Source of the DNA: Massilia aquatica
GTDB taxonomy: Bacteria; Pseudomonadota; Gammaproteobacteria; Burkholderiales; Burkholderiaceae_D
Reading direction: 5' to 3'
Assembly (NCBI RefSeq): GCF_011682045.1
Contig: NZ_VVIW01000011.1
Location: 1-64,000 of the forward strand
DNA: 64,000 nucleotides
A model generated the notes under the pieces. That model was not told the origin of the DNA. It worked only from the letters and a program-made list of their open reading frames with translations, and ran no database searches. Below, one piece after another: positions 48,173-57,874 of the stretch (its first letter is position 1; every line of letters starts with the position of its first letter). Position numbers and translations under genes: made by a program.

Positions 48173-49217
48173 GGCGGCGGCGGCGCCAGCCGAGCAGGCC
48201 CAGGCCGGCCAGCAGCATGGCCCAGGCGCCCGGTTCGGGCACCGGCGCCAGTTGCAGCAGCAGGCCGCCGCAGCCGCCGCTGTCGTGGCAGCCCCAGGCG
48301 GCGATCTGGCCGTTGTCGTTGATGCCGGCGGCGCTGGTCACGGTCCAGCCGAGCGCGGGATCGATCAGCGTGTTGAGGTCGCTCATGGCGCCGTTGGCGT
48401 AGATAAACCCAAAGAACGGCACTTGCAGCGCTCCGCCCAGGTTGCCGACCACCTCGCCCCGGTTATTGAGCGCGGTGCCCCAGGCGGACAAGCCGTACAG
48501 GCTGCCCAGCACCTGGGTCATGCCGTTGGTGTACAGATAGGCGGACTCGGGCCCGTGCCAGTCGGTGCCGGTAATCTGCCCGGCCTGGTTGACGGCGTTG
48601 GCGGTGCTGCTGCCCGAGGACGAATAGTTCAGGGCCGTCATGACGCCGTTCTCGTAGATAAAGGCGGTCTGCGGCGGATGGAACTCCTGCGTTCCCAGCG
48701 AACTGCCGACCACGCGGCCGGCGTTGTTGATGCCGCTGGCCCAGATGGCGGAGCCGCCCAGGTTGCCGATATCGCGCAGTTGGCCGTCGAGGCGCACAAA
48801 GGCGCCCCAGCCGCTGGCCGGCGCGCGGAAGTCGCCCGCAATCTGGCCCAGGTCGTTGATCGCCGTGCCGCGCGTAACGTCGCCGCCGCCGATGGTGCCG
48901 AGGTCGGTCATCACGCCACGGCTGTAAAGGAAGGCGTGTTCTTCGCCGCCGGCCGTGAGCGAGCCGCCAGTCACCTCGCCGAAGCGGTTGAGCGCCATGC
49001 CGGTGCTGCTGGCGCCGCCCAGGGTGCCGAGGTCGATGCCGCCGGCGCTCGACCACAGGTAGGCGTGGTCGTTGCGGGTGCCGACGATCTGGCCGGCATT
49101 GTTGATGCCGGCCGGGGCCATTCCATCGGGCAGGACGGTGACGGTGTAGCTTGGTACGGCGGCGGCGGCTGTGGCGGCGGCGGACAGCAGCAGCGCCAGT
49201 GCAAGGTGAGTAGGCAT
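48147..49217 (-). CDS. HAF-repeat PEP-CTERM surface protein
   Basis: 356 residues with a signal peptide ending TAAAA (about 20). The body is about seven HAF-type repeats of roughly 45 residues, each with a G-I-N-x-x-G-Q/R-I/V-V/A-G motif and a xAFlYxxGxMtxLG motif (for example YLWSSAGGIDLGTLGG, FLYSRGVMTDLGTIGG, GINNAGRVVGSSLG). These form beta-propeller-like structures. The C terminus is a classic PEP-CTERM sorting signal: VPEPGAWAMLLAGLGLLG then Arg-rich tail. Sorted proteins are cut by exosortase, which is not encoded here. Confidence 0.9.
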   Translation of the reverse strand: MPTHLALALLLSAAATAAAAVPSYTVTVLPDGMAPAGINNAGQIVGTRNDHAYLWSSAGGIDLGTLGGASSTGMALNRFGEVTGGSLTAGGEEHAFLYSRGVMTDLGTIGGGDVTRGTAINDLGQIAGDFRAPASGWGAFVRLDGQLRDIGNLGGSAIWASGINNAGRVVGSSLGTQEFHPPQTAFIYENGVMTALNYSSSGSSTANAVNQAGQITGTDWHGPESAYLYTNGMTQVLGSLYGLSAWGTALNNRGEVVGNLGGALQVPFFGFIYANGAMSDLNTLIDPALGWTVTSAAGINDNGQIAAWGCHDSGGCGGLLLQLAPVPEPGAWAMLLAGLGLLGWRRRRLSAAYRRA

Positions 49218-49326
49218 GGCGAATCCTCGAAGGTGGACAAGCTGCCATCGTGCGCGCCGCAGCGCCGCGCACCCTGTGTTATGTCATGCGCGCGCCACGC
49301 CGGCCCCGCCAGGGCCGGCGCCGGGA

Positions 49327-49794
49327 TTAATTGACGCTGATCAGTTCGATCTCGAACACCATGCCGGTGTTGGCAGGCACAGGCCCCCTGCCGGACGTGC
49401 CGTAACCCTTGGACGATGGAATCGTCAGGGTGCGCTTGCCGCCCGCTTTCATGCCTGGAATGCCATCGGTCCAACCTTCGATCAGGGTGCCTTTGGTCAG
49501 CATGAAGGCGACCGGCGCCTTGCCGACGGTGCTTTCGAACTGGGTGCCCTTGTTGTCGGGCTTGGTCGAATCGTAGAGCCAGCCGGTGTAGTGCACGTTG
49601 ATGGCTTTGCCGAGGGCCGCTTCGGCGCCGGTGCCGAGCACCGTATCCTTGCTGGCAAAGGCGGCCGGGTCGGTGGTCACCACCGCCGGCGGCGGCAGCG
49701 GCGCCACCTGGACCGGGCTGTTATCGGAGCTGCCGCACGCGCTCAGGGCGAGCGTGGCGACGAAGGCGGCGGCGAGAGTAAGCTTGAGTTTCAT
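49327..49794 (-). CDS. FKBP-type peptidyl-prolyl isomerase, lipoprotein
   Basis: 155 residues from the ATG at 49794. The lipobox LSAC places the lipid-bearing Cys at 20. The rest is a single FKBP domain (VHYTGWLYDSTKPDNKGTQF, IEGWTDGIPGMKAGGKRTL, IPSSKGYGTSGRGPVPANTG, VFEIELISV). The GYG-T-x-G-x-GP loop and final VFEIEL are complete. It helps folding in the periplasm at the membrane. Lies downstream of kup on the same strand with a 123-base gap. Confidence 0.93.
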   Translation of the reverse strand: MKLKLTLAAAFVATLALSACGSSDNSPVQVAPLPPPAVVTTDPAAFASKDTVLGTGAEAALGKAINVHYTGWLYDSTKPDNKGTQFESTVGKAPVAFMLTKGTLIEGWTDGIPGMKAGGKRTLTIPSSKGYGTSGRGPVPANTGMVFEIELISVN

Positions 49795-49917
49795 GGAATC
49801 CTTGGGCGGTGACGGAAAAAGTTGCCAAAGTTTAGCAGCAGTTGCCCGTCCCCGCACTATTCGTCACGCATCAAAAGTGTCGCGCATATGTATCCATGTG
49901 TATTTCAGGCAGGCCGT

Positions 49918-51798
49918 TCAGATTTCGACCTGGGTTCCCAGCTCGATCACCCGGTTCGGTGGAATCTGATAGTAGTCGGCCGCGCCGCGCGCATTGCGCG
50001 ACATGGTCACGAACAGATGCTCGCGCCATGGCGCCATGCCGCCGCCCGGTGCCGAAATGACGGTCTGGCGCGCGATGAAGAAGGAGGTTTCCATCATCTC
50101 GAACGGCAGGCCGAGCTCGGCGCACTGGACCAGCACCTTGGGAATATCCGGTTCATCCTTGAAGCCGTAGTACACATTGATCTGGTAGCAGTTGTGGCCC
50201 AGGTCGGTCACCTTGGCCTGCTCGGCGGCCGCCACCCACGGCTCTTCCATCATGTGCACGGTGAGGAACACCACGCGCTCGTGCAGGACCTTGTTGTGCG
50301 ACAGGTTGTGCAGCAGCGCGTGCGGCACGCCGTCGCTTTCGCCGCGCAGGAAAATCGCGGTGCCGTACACGCGCGTGGGCGGCGCCACGAACAGCGACTG
50401 CAGGAAGTCTTCGAGCGGAATGGCGTGCGACTGCAGGTTCTCGAACACCAGCTGGCGCCCGCGCTTCCAGGTCATCATGCCGGTAAACAGGATCGCGCCC
50501 AGCAGCAGCGGGAACCAGCCGCCGTGGAACAGTTTCAGGGTGCTCGACGAGAACAGCATGATGTCCATCACGATGAAAAAGCCGGTCGCGCCGAAGCACA
50601 GCACCAGCGGCAGGTGCCAGCGGTAGCGCGTCACAAAGAAGGTCAGCACGGTGGTGCACAGCATGGTGGCGGTGACCGCGATGCCGTAGGCGCCGGCCAT
50701 GTCGTCGGAGGACTGGAAGATCAGCACGCCGATCAGCACCACCACCAGTTGCAGCCAGTTGACGGCCGGAATGTAGATCTGGCCGATTTCGCTTTCGGAG
50801 GTGTGCAGCACGCGCATGCGCGGCATCAGGCCCAGCGCGATGGCTTGCTTGGTCATCGAGAAGGTGCCGGAAATGGTCGCCTGCGAAGCGATCACGGCGG
50901 CCATGGTCGAGAGCAGCACCAGCGGGTAGATGCTCCAGCTGCCGAGCTGGTTATAGAAGGGGTTGCTGACGTGTTCGGGGTGCATGATCAAGAGCGCGCC
51001 CTGGCCCATGTAGTTCAGCGCCAGCGCCGGAAAGGCGATCAGGAACCAGGCGGCGCGGATCGGTTTCTTGCCGAAGTGGCCCATGTCGGCATACAGCGCC
51101 TCGGCCCCGGTCAGCGACAGCACCACCGCGCCGAGCGCGATGAAGGCGGTGTATTTGTTTTCCAGCATGAAGCGCAAGGCATGCAGGGGGTTGAGCGCAG
51201 CCAGGATCTGCGGCGCCTCGATGATGTTCACCACGCCCATCGCCGCCAGGGCGATGAACCAGGTCAGCATGACCGGGCCGAACCAGCGGCCGATGCCGGC
51301 CGTGCCGCGCCGCTGCACCGAATACAGGGCCACCAGGACCACCGCGGTAATGAGCAGCACCACCCAGTTGGGTATGCCGGGAATGGCCACTTCCAGCCCT
51401 TCGATCGCGCCCAGCACCGAAATGGCGGGGGTGATCACGCTGTCGCCGTAGAACATGGTGGCGCCGAACACGCCCAGCACCATCAACGGGAAATACCATT
51501 TGGAAGCCTTGGTCACCGAATTGAGCGCCAGCGCCATCAGCGCCATGATGCCGCCTTCGCCGCGATTGTCGGCGCGCAATATCAGGGCGACGTACTTGAG
51601 CGAGACGATCAGGGTCAGTCCCCAGAAGATCAGGGAAATGATGCCGAGCAGGTTGGGGGTATTCAGGACAAGTCCGTGGTCCTCGTGGAACACGGCCTTC
51701 AGGGTGTACAGCGGACTGGTGCCGATGTCGCCGTAGACAATCCCGACCGCCGCCAGGGTGGTGGCCGCCAGGCCGCTCTTCTTGTGTTGCGCTGTCAA
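49918..51798 (-). CDS. kup: Kup potassium uptake transporter
   Basis: 626 residues from a TTG at 51798, a length equal to E. coli Kup (622). The frame is open for 54 further residues to an ATG at 51960, but that extension has no homology-like content, and the K-x-SGLAATTLAAVGIVYGDIG N terminus belongs right after the TTG. About 12 membrane helices follow, and a cytoplasmic C-terminal domain ends MSRNARGAADYYQIPPNRVI. It imports K+ with protons. The TTG call is an inference; no strong Shine-Dalgarno lies in place. Confidence 0.9.
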   Translation of the reverse strand: MTAQHKKSGLAATTLAAVGIVYGDIGTSPLYTLKAVFHEDHGLVLNTPNLLGIISLIFWGLTLIVSLKYVALILRADNRGEGGIMALMALALNSVTKASKWYFPLMVLGVFGATMFYGDSVITPAISVLGAIEGLEVAIPGIPNWVVLLITAVVLVALYSVQRRGTAGIGRWFGPVMLTWFIALAAMGVVNIIEAPQILAALNPLHALRFMLENKYTAFIALGAVVLSLTGAEALYADMGHFGKKPIRAAWFLIAFPALALNYMGQGALLIMHPEHVSNPFYNQLGSWSIYPLVLLSTMAAVIASQATISGTFSMTKQAIALGLMPRMRVLHTSESEIGQIYIPAVNWLQLVVVLIGVLIFQSSDDMAGAYGIAVTATMLCTTVLTFFVTRYRWHLPLVLCFGATGFFIVMDIMLFSSSTLKLFHGGWFPLLLGAILFTGMMTWKRGRQLVFENLQSHAIPLEDFLQSLFVAPPTRVYGTAIFLRGESDGVPHALLHNLSHNKVLHERVVFLTVHMMEEPWVAAAEQAKVTDLGHNCYQINVYYGFKDEPDIPKVLVQCAELGLPFEMMETSFFIARQTVISAPGGGMAPWREHLFVTMSRNARGAADYYQIPPNRVIELGTQVEI

Positions 51799-52054
51799 GA
51801 TTGCACCATATTCTTGTTTTGGTGCATTGCACAATAGAAGATGGTCATGGAAAAAGCAAGCACAATTCGTTGCATCATTAATACCCCTGGTTACAGCAAG
51901 ATTGCACTTGCTTTCGAAGACGCCATGATAAACGTACTGACGGGATAAGTGCGTTCGCAATGCCGGATTAACATCACCGGCAAATGGCCGGCCGCCAGCA
52001 AGCTTCCCCTATCTGCGGGATAATGTTGATCTAATGAATTTCTGATTGTCACTC

Positions 52055-52921
52055 ATGCGTACCGGCATCCTGTCCGCCGCCCTGGCCTTCCTGTGCTGGG
52101 GTCTGTTTCCCTTGTATTTCCATGCAATCAAAGAAGTCCCGCCGGCCCAGATCATGGGCCACCGGGTGCTCTGGTCGCTGCTGTTCCTGGTAATTGTATT
52201 GACTATCCGCCAGCAATGGAAATGGCTGGGCGCGCTCAGGCAACAGCCGCGCGTGGTGGCCAGTTTCGCGCTCAGCGCCCTGCTGCTGAGCCTGAACTGG
52301 CTGCTGTACATCTGGGCCGTCAACAGCGGCCACGTGATCGAAGCGAGCCTGGGCTACTTCATCAACCCCCTGTTCAACGTGATGCTGGGTTTTCTGATCC
52401 TCAAGGAACGGCTGCGCATCGTGCAGTGGCTGGCGATCGCTCTGGCCGCCTGCGGCGTGCTGTGGCTGACCTGGCAGGCCGGGCGCATGCCCTGGATCGC
52501 GCTGGCGCTGGCCGCCTCCTTCGGCGGCTACGGCTTGCTGCGCAAGACCGCCTCGCTCGGCGCGCTGGAAGGCTTGTCGTTCGAAACCATGCTGCTGTTC
52601 CCGTTCGCGCTTGGCTTCGTGGTCTGGCTGACCATGACGGGCGACAACGCCTTTCTCAACTCGCCCTCGAACGGCACCCGCTGGTTGCTGATCGCCTCGG
52701 GGCCGATCACCGCCATTCCGCTGCTGCTGTTCGCCAGCGGCGCGCGCAAGATTCCCCTGTCGGTGCTCGGTTTGCTGCAATACATCGGCCCGACCATCCA
52801 GCTCAGCCTGGGGATCTTCCTGTTCCACGAAGCGTTCACACAGGAGCGCATGATCGGCTTTGCCATCATCTGGGGCGCGCTGGCGCTGTATGCGGCCGAG
52901 GGTTTGCTCAGGCGCAAATAG
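52055..52921 (+). CDS. rarD: EamA/RarD family drug-metabolite transporter
   Basis: 288 residues from the ATG at 52055 (a TTG at 52046 adds three). Ten membrane helices in two EamA halves. The RarD opening (GILSAALAFLCWGLFPLYFH) and the AVNSGHVIEASLGYFINPL motif are typical. RarD is named for chloramphenicol sensitivity in E. coli, but substrate is unknown. It is convergent with the sensor kinase, 15 bases apart. Confidence 0.9.
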   Translation: MRTGILSAALAFLCWGLFPLYFHAIKEVPPAQIMGHRVLWSLLFLVIVLTIRQQWKWLGALRQQPRVVASFALSALLLSLNWLLYIWAVNSGHVIEASLGYFINPLFNVMLGFLILKERLRIVQWLAIALAACGVLWLTWQAGRMPWIALALAASFGGYGLLRKTASLGALEGLSFETMLLFPFALGFVVWLTMTGDNAFLNSPSNGTRWLLIASGPITAIPLLLFASGARKIPLSVLGLLQYIGPTIQLSLGIFLFHEAFTQERMIGFAIIWGALALYAAEGLLRRK

Positions 52922-52936
52922 GCTGGCCGCAGACGC

Positions 52937-54214
52937 TTACGGCAGGCGCAGCAGGGCGCGCGTGCCGCCGGCGCCGCTGACGATCTCGAGCCCGATGCCG
53001 AAGCGCTCGCCCAGGCGGCGCGCGATCGACAGGCCCAGTCCGAAGCCGCTGCTGTGCTCGCCCTTGACGCCGCTCTCGTAGATGCTCGCGCGCAGCGCCG
53101 GGTCGATGCCCGGGCCGCTGTCGGCCACCACCAGCACGGCGCCCTCGCGCGCGATGCGGATGCTGCCCTGGTGCGTGTGGCTGAAGGCGTTGCTGACCAG
53201 GTTCGACAGCAAGATCGCCAGCACCGGGCCCGGCACCCGCGCCGTCTCGTGCGGCGCCACCTCCACCAATACCTCGACCGCCTTGCCATCGAGCAGATGG
53301 GCGAACTGCACCACGGCCGCTTCGATCAGGGGCAGCAGGGCCAGCGGCGGGCATGGCGCAGGCGCCGGCGCGGCGGTTTCCTCGCGCGCCAGCGACAGCA
53401 AGGTCTCGACCGTCTGCGTCATGTGCGCCGCCGCGCTGCGGATGCGCGCCAGCTGGGCGGCGCCGCGTTCAGGCAGCGCCTGCTGCGCCAGCAGCGCGGC
53501 GGCGCCGTCGATCACGGCCAGCGGGGTGCGCAGTTCGTGGCTGGCGTCGCGCGTGAAATGCTGTTCGCGCTCGATGAAACCGGCGATGCGCGCCAGCGCG
53601 TCGTCCAGCGCCTGCGCCAGCAGGCCGATTTCATTGTCCGGAAAGGTGCTGGCGAAGCCGCGCGGCAGCCGCTCCGGCGCGCTCTGCGCGACCAGGCCGG
53701 CGAGGCGGCGCAGCGGCGCGCTGGCGCGCCGCGCCAGCCAGTAGCCGGCGCCGAGCGAGGCGGCCAGCAGCGCCAGCGCCGACAGGCCGAGGAAAGCGAG
53801 GATGAACGGCAGGCGCGGACGCACCACCAGCTCGGCCCCGACCTCGGCCACCAGCACCAGCGGCCCGGCGCCGTCCAGTTGCAGGTGGCGCAGATGGTAG
53901 TGGCGGCCGGCGTCGCCGGGCACTTCGGTGCCGCGCGCGCCCGCCGCCAGGCGCCGCGCCAGGTCGGCCGGAAAGCCGGCCTGGCCGTGGTGCAGCGTGA
54001 CGAACGGCCGCAGCGGCGCGGCCAGGCGGCCGTCGCGCTGCCAGGCTTGGCGCTGGTGCGCCGCTTCCTGGTCGAGCAGCCTGGCGAAAAAACTGTCTTC
54101 GACCGTGTACAGGAACAGCACGCCGAGCGCGCCGAAGCACAGCGCGCTGATCATCGAGAACAGGGCAAAGGCGGCCACCATGCGCCGCTGCAGGCTGTGG
54201 GCGCGCCCCATCAT
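52937..54214 (-). CDS. Sensor histidine kinase of a two-component pair
   Basis: 425 residues, start at the first of two adjacent ATGs (54214), overlapping the regulator stop by four bases (ATGA). Two membrane helices (about 12-36 and 134-158) flank a 95-residue periplasmic sensor. HAMP region, HisKA with His226 (ASHELRTPLAVIDG), ATPase N-box NLVSNAFSHTHQG, G1 DSGPGI, and GFGLGLSIARRLG. The input signal is unknown; the small sensor and QseC/PhoQ-type layout suggest metal or peptide sensing. Confidence 0.92.
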   Translation of the reverse strand: MMGRAHSLQRRMVAAFALFSMISALCFGALGVLFLYTVEDSFFARLLDQEAAHQRQAWQRDGRLAAPLRPFVTLHHGQAGFPADLARRLAAGARGTEVPGDAGRHYHLRHLQLDGAGPLVLVAEVGAELVVRPRLPFILAFLGLSALALLAASLGAGYWLARRASAPLRRLAGLVAQSAPERLPRGFASTFPDNEIGLLAQALDDALARIAGFIEREQHFTRDASHELRTPLAVIDGAAALLAQQALPERGAAQLARIRSAAAHMTQTVETLLSLAREETAAPAPAPCPPLALLPLIEAAVVQFAHLLDGKAVEVLVEVAPHETARVPGPVLAILLSNLVSNAFSHTHQGSIRIAREGAVLVVADSGPGIDPALRASIYESGVKGEHSSGFGLGLSIARRLGERFGIGLEIVSGAGGTRALLRLP

Positions 54215-54885
54215 GCCCCCGCGTCGAGGCGCAGGCCGACCCCGTGCACGGTAAGCAGCATGGGCCGCGCAAACGGCTTGTCGAGCTTCTGGCGCAATTG
54301 ATAGCAATGGCTGCGCAGGGCGTCCGAATCGGGCGGCTCGCCCTGCCACAGGACCTGGGTCAGTTCGGAACGGGTCAGCACGCGCGGATGCGCTTCGGCC
54401 AGCGCCAGCAGGATCTGGTAGCCGGCCGGATGCAGCCCGAGCGCCTGGCCGTCCCGTGCGGCGCTGCGCGCGCGCCGGTCGAGGCGCAGGCTGCCAATGG
54501 CCAGCACATGGTCCTGGTGCAGGGTATGGCGGCGCGCCAGCACGCTGCAGCGGGCCAGCAATTCTTCCAGTGCGAACGGCTTGACCAGGTAATCGTCGGC
54601 GCCGCTGTCGAAGCCGGCCAGTTTATCGCCCAGGCTGTCGCGCGCGGTGAGCATCAGCAGCGGGATGCGGCGCGGCGCGCAAGCGCGCAGGCGGCGGCAC
54701 AGTTCCAGCCCATCCATGCGCGGCAGGCCGAGGTCGACGATCAATACATCGTAATGGTGCTGCAGCGCCAGATGCAGGCCGAGCATGCCGTCGGTGGCGA
54801 AGTCGGCGCTGTGGCCGGCCAGTTCCAGGCCATCGGCCAGGTTGCTCGCGAGCAGGGCGTTGTCTTCCACCACCAGCAGGTGCAT
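54211..54885 (-). CDS. OmpR/PhoB-type response regulator
   Basis: 224 residues. Receiver with Asp8/Asp51 (VEDN, LIVDLGLPRMDG) and Lys102 (LVKPF), then a winged-helix domain (HPAGYQILLALAEAHPRVLT and SDALRSHCYQLRQKL). Pairs with the kinase that follows, overlapping by four bases. No target box was recognised. Confidence 0.93.
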   Translation of the reverse strand: MHLLVVEDNALLASNLADGLELAGHSADFATDGMLGLHLALQHHYDVLIVDLGLPRMDGLELCRRLRACAPRRIPLLMLTARDSLGDKLAGFDSGADDYLVKPFALEELLARCSVLARRHTLHQDHVLAIGSLRLDRRARSAARDGQALGLHPAGYQILLALAEAHPRVLTRSELTQVLWQGEPPDSDALRSHCYQLRQKLDKPFARPMLLTVHGVGLRLDAGA

Positions 54886-54998
54886 GTTCGGGTCCTCTTG
54901 TTGAGCGTGGGCGCCAGCATCTTATCAAAGCCCGGCAGGCGGTGCGGATGATGCCGCAAGCGCTGTGAAAGAGATATGAAAACGTGCGCAAGGCAGGC

Positions 54999-55030
54999 AA
55001 AAAAATAGCGGCCCGCAGGCCGCTATCTTT
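54999..55030 (-). terminator. Terminator of the choice-of-anchor L PEP-CTERM gene
   Basis: On the minus strand ATAGCGGCC-TGCG-GGCCGCTAT is a perfect 9-bp hairpin followed by a run of T, 20 bases past the stop codon. Confidence 0.92.
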
Positions 55031-55045
55031 GATCAGGCAGCGAAC

Positions 55046-55819
55046 TTATGCCGCTTTTTTACGCTTGGCGACCGCCAGGCCGGCCAGGCCCAGGCCCAGC
55101 AGCGCCAGGCTGCCCGGTTCAGGCACGCCGACCGGATCGGCGGCGAAGGTGCCGCCCTGGATGAACACGCCCGAATCGAGCCTGGCATCGCCACGGTCCT
55201 GGATCAGGAATTCGAAGGTGTTCTTGCCGACCAGGCCGAACGCCTTGGCGTTCAGGACCGTGGTCAAGCCATCGTAGCCGGTTGCGATCGTGTTCTTGGC
55301 ATTGTCGCGGTAGTAGGCGGCATTGATGCCGTTGTTGACGTTATTAATCGACACAACGCCTTTGTTGCCTGGAACCAGGGCGATGTTCACGCCGTTGAGC
55401 TTGAGTTCGAACAGGTCGTTGTAGGCGGAGCCGACGTATTCGTTGTATTCCTCGGAAGCGAACACATAGTTGAAGAAGATGTTGCCGGTGGTGCTGGTGA
55501 AATCGAATTTCAGCGAGGTGGTGGTGCCGGCGCCCGAGCATTCGGCGCCGTTGTTGATGCCGGTGGCGCAGGTGGTCACGCCGGTGGTCAGCAGGATGCC
55601 CTGCTCGAAACCGATATTGCCGCCCTGGGTGAAGATGCCGCTGGCGGTCGGGGTGGCGCTGGTCAGGGTAGCGTTGCTGATGGTCACCCCGGTACCGGCC
55701 AGGGCCTTGGCCAGGGTGGTCGCGTTGGTGGAATTCGTTACAACCAGTGCATGTGCCGAGCTGGTGGCCAGAATCAGTGCGGCGGCCGACATCACGCTGC
55801 GGATCAAATTAAAAGTCAT
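55046..55819 (-). CDS. Choice-of-anchor L PEP-CTERM surface protein
   Basis: 257 residues with a signal peptide (MTFNLIRSVMSAAALILATS, cut near SAHA). The domain markers are GILLTTGVTTCATGINN, YVFASEEYNEYVGSAYND (choice-of-anchor L) and DARLDSGVFIQGG. The C terminus is a PEP-CTERM signal: GVPEPGSLALLGLGLAGL then KRKK. Exported and sorted to the surface or the polysaccharide matrix. Followed by a strong terminator. Three cysteines lie in the middle (two of them in TTCATGINNGAECSG), which may form a disulfide. Confidence 0.92.
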   Translation of the reverse strand: MTFNLIRSVMSAAALILATSSAHALVVTNSTNATTLAKALAGTGVTISNATLTSATPTASGIFTQGGNIGFEQGILLTTGVTTCATGINNGAECSGAGTTTSLKFDFTSTTGNIFFNYVFASEEYNEYVGSAYNDLFELKLNGVNIALVPGNKGVVSINNVNNGINAAYYRDNAKNTIATGYDGLTTVLNAKAFGLVGKNTFEFLIQDRGDARLDSGVFIQGGTFAADPVGVPEPGSLALLGLGLAGLAVAKRKKAA

Positions 55820-56121
55820 CGAGGTATCTTTTCAGGTAAGAGTTGGAATCTGTTTTTATTGGAGCTTGCTGCTAGTGCCAATAAAGCAATTTCCATGCCC
55901 AAAAGCAAAAGATGCGCCAAATCAATGACTTGCAGAAACATTGCGCTGCGCCATGACTTCAAGTGTAAATATTTCCGACACTTGATCATCGATACATCTT
56001 GCAGGATGCATAAAACAGGCATGCCCGGCGCGTCCGGCCAGCCGGGCGGCGCAGGAAAGAACCAAAGCCGGGGCGACTTATTGTATCCTGTTGACCTTCC
56101 GTCCCCATTTCAAGAAACTCA
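55820..56121. other. Divergent intergenic region between the PEP-CTERM gene and ettA
   Basis: 302 bases of below-average GC. I see no ORF or RNA gene. It must hold the promoters of both genes, but no -35/-10 pair stood out. A TTGTATCCT lies about 40 bases before ettA. Confidence 0.4.
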
Positions 56122-57789
56122 ATGGCCAATTACGTCTATACCATGAATCGCGTGGGCAAAATCGTCCCGCCCAAGCGTCAGATCCTCAAGGATATTTCCC
56201 TGTCGTTCTTCCCGGGCGCCAAAATCGGCGTGCTGGGCCTGAACGGCTCCGGCAAGTCGACCTTGCTGAAAATCATGGCCGGGATCGATACCGACATCCA
56301 GGGCGACGCCGTGCCGATGCCGGGCCTGAACATCGGCTACCTGCCGCAGGAACCGCAGCTCGATCCCGAGCAGACGGTGCGCCAGGTGGTCGAATCGGGC
56401 CTGGGCGAAGTGTTCGAGGCGCAAGCCAAGCTGGAAGCGGTGTACGCGGCGTATGCCGACGAAGACGCCGACTTCGATGCGCTGGCGACCGAACAGGCGC
56501 GCCTGGAAGCGATCATTTCGACCTCCGACGGCGGCAACCTGAACCTGCAGCTGGAAATGGCCGCCGACGCGCTGCGCCTGCCGCCATGGGACGCTAAAAT
56601 CGGCATCCTGTCCGGTGGCGAAAAGCGCCGCGTGGCGCTGTGCCGCCTGCTGCTGTCGAAACCGGACATGCTGCTGCTCGACGAACCAACCAATCACCTG
56701 GACGCCGAATCGGTCGACTGGCTCGAACAATTCCTGCTGCGCTTCCCCGGCACCGTGGTGGCCATCACCCACGATCGCTACTTCCTCGACAACGCCGCCG
56801 AGTGGATTCTCGAACTCGACCGTGGTCACGGCATTCCATGGAAAGGCAACTACAGCTCGTGGCTGGAGCAAAAGAGCAACCGCCTCAAGCAGGAAGAAGC
56901 GACCGAGTCCTCGCGCCAGAAAACCATCGCCAAGGAACTGGAATGGGTGCGCCAGAATCCGAAGGGCCGCCAGGCCAAGAGCAAGGCCCGCCTGGCGCGC
57001 TTTAACGAGCTGTCCGAGCACGAATACCAGAAGCGCAACGAGACCTCCGAGATCTTCATTCCCGTGGCCGAGCGCCTGGGCAATGACGTGATCGAATTCA
57101 AGAACGTCTCGAAGTCCTTTGGCGAGCGCATGCTGATCGAGAATGTGTCGTTCGTGGTGCCGCCGGGCGCGATCGTCGGCATCATCGGCCCTAACGGCGC
57201 CGGTAAATCGACCCTGTTCAAGATGATCACCGGCAAAGAGCAGCCGGACAGCGGCGAAGTGGCGATCGGCCAGACCGCGCGCGTGTCCATCGTCGACCAG
57301 AACCGCGACGACCTGGCCAATACCAAGACCGTGTTCGACGACGTGGCCGGCGGCGCCGACACGCTCACCGTGGGCCGCTTCGACATGCCGTCGCGCGCCT
57401 ACCTGGGCCGCTTCAACTTCAAGGGTTCCGACCAGCAAAAGATCGTCGGCAACCTGTCCGGTGGTGAACGCGGCCGCCTGCACCTGGCCAAGACCCTGTT
57501 GCAAGGCGGCAACGTGCTGCTGCTCGATGAACCGTCCAACGATCTGGACGTGGAAACCCTGCGCGCGCTGGAAGATGCCTTGCTGGAATTTGCCGGCAGC
57601 GTCATGGTCATTTCCCACGATCGCTGGTTCCTGGACCGTATCGCGACCCACATCCTGGCCTTCGAAGGCAACTCGCAAGTGACCTTCTTCGACGGTAACT
57701 ACCAGGAATACGAAGCGGACAAGAAGAAACGCCTGGGTGAAGAAGGCGCCAAGCCGAAGCGTATCCGCTACAAGCCGCTCACGGTGTAA
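56122..57789 (+). CDS. ettA: Energy-dependent translational throttle protein EttA (ABC-F)
   Basis: 555 residues, equal to E. coli EttA. Two ABC domains: first Walker A GLNGSGKST and signature LSGGEKRR, second Walker A GPNGAGKST and LSGGERGR, each followed by a DEP(T/S)N Walker B. Between them is the PtIM linker (about 240-320, GRQAKSKARLARFNEL). No membrane part. ABC-F proteins bind the ribosomal E site and tune translation to the ATP/ADP ratio. Confidence 0.96.
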   Translation: MANYVYTMNRVGKIVPPKRQILKDISLSFFPGAKIGVLGLNGSGKSTLLKIMAGIDTDIQGDAVPMPGLNIGYLPQEPQLDPEQTVRQVVESGLGEVFEAQAKLEAVYAAYADEDADFDALATEQARLEAIISTSDGGNLNLQLEMAADALRLPPWDAKIGILSGGEKRRVALCRLLLSKPDMLLLDEPTNHLDAESVDWLEQFLLRFPGTVVAITHDRYFLDNAAEWILELDRGHGIPWKGNYSSWLEQKSNRLKQEEATESSRQKTIAKELEWVRQNPKGRQAKSKARLARFNELSEHEYQKRNETSEIFIPVAERLGNDVIEFKNVSKSFGERMLIENVSFVVPPGAIVGIIGPNGAGKSTLFKMITGKEQPDSGEVAIGQTARVSIVDQNRDDLANTKTVFDDVAGGADTLTVGRFDMPSRAYLGRFNFKGSDQQKIVGNLSGGERGRLHLAKTLLQGGNVLLLDEPSNDLDVETLRALEDALLEFAGSVMVISHDRWFLDRIATHILAFEGNSQVTFFDGNYQEYEADKKKRLGEEGAKPKRIRYKPLTV

Positions 57790-57874
57790 GCACCCGCAGC
57801 ACACCACCGCGTGCAAGCCCGGCGCGGTGGCGCTAACCGAGAGACCAGCCCCTTCTGCCCGGCACACTGGAAAG

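Noticed and set aside
49822-51837. A 671-codon open frame antisense to kup
   Set aside because: His/Gln/Arg-rich composition with no membrane segments; the sense frame is a full transporter.
56119-57867. A 582-codon open frame antisense to ettA
   Set aside because: The sense strand carries two complete ABC domains.
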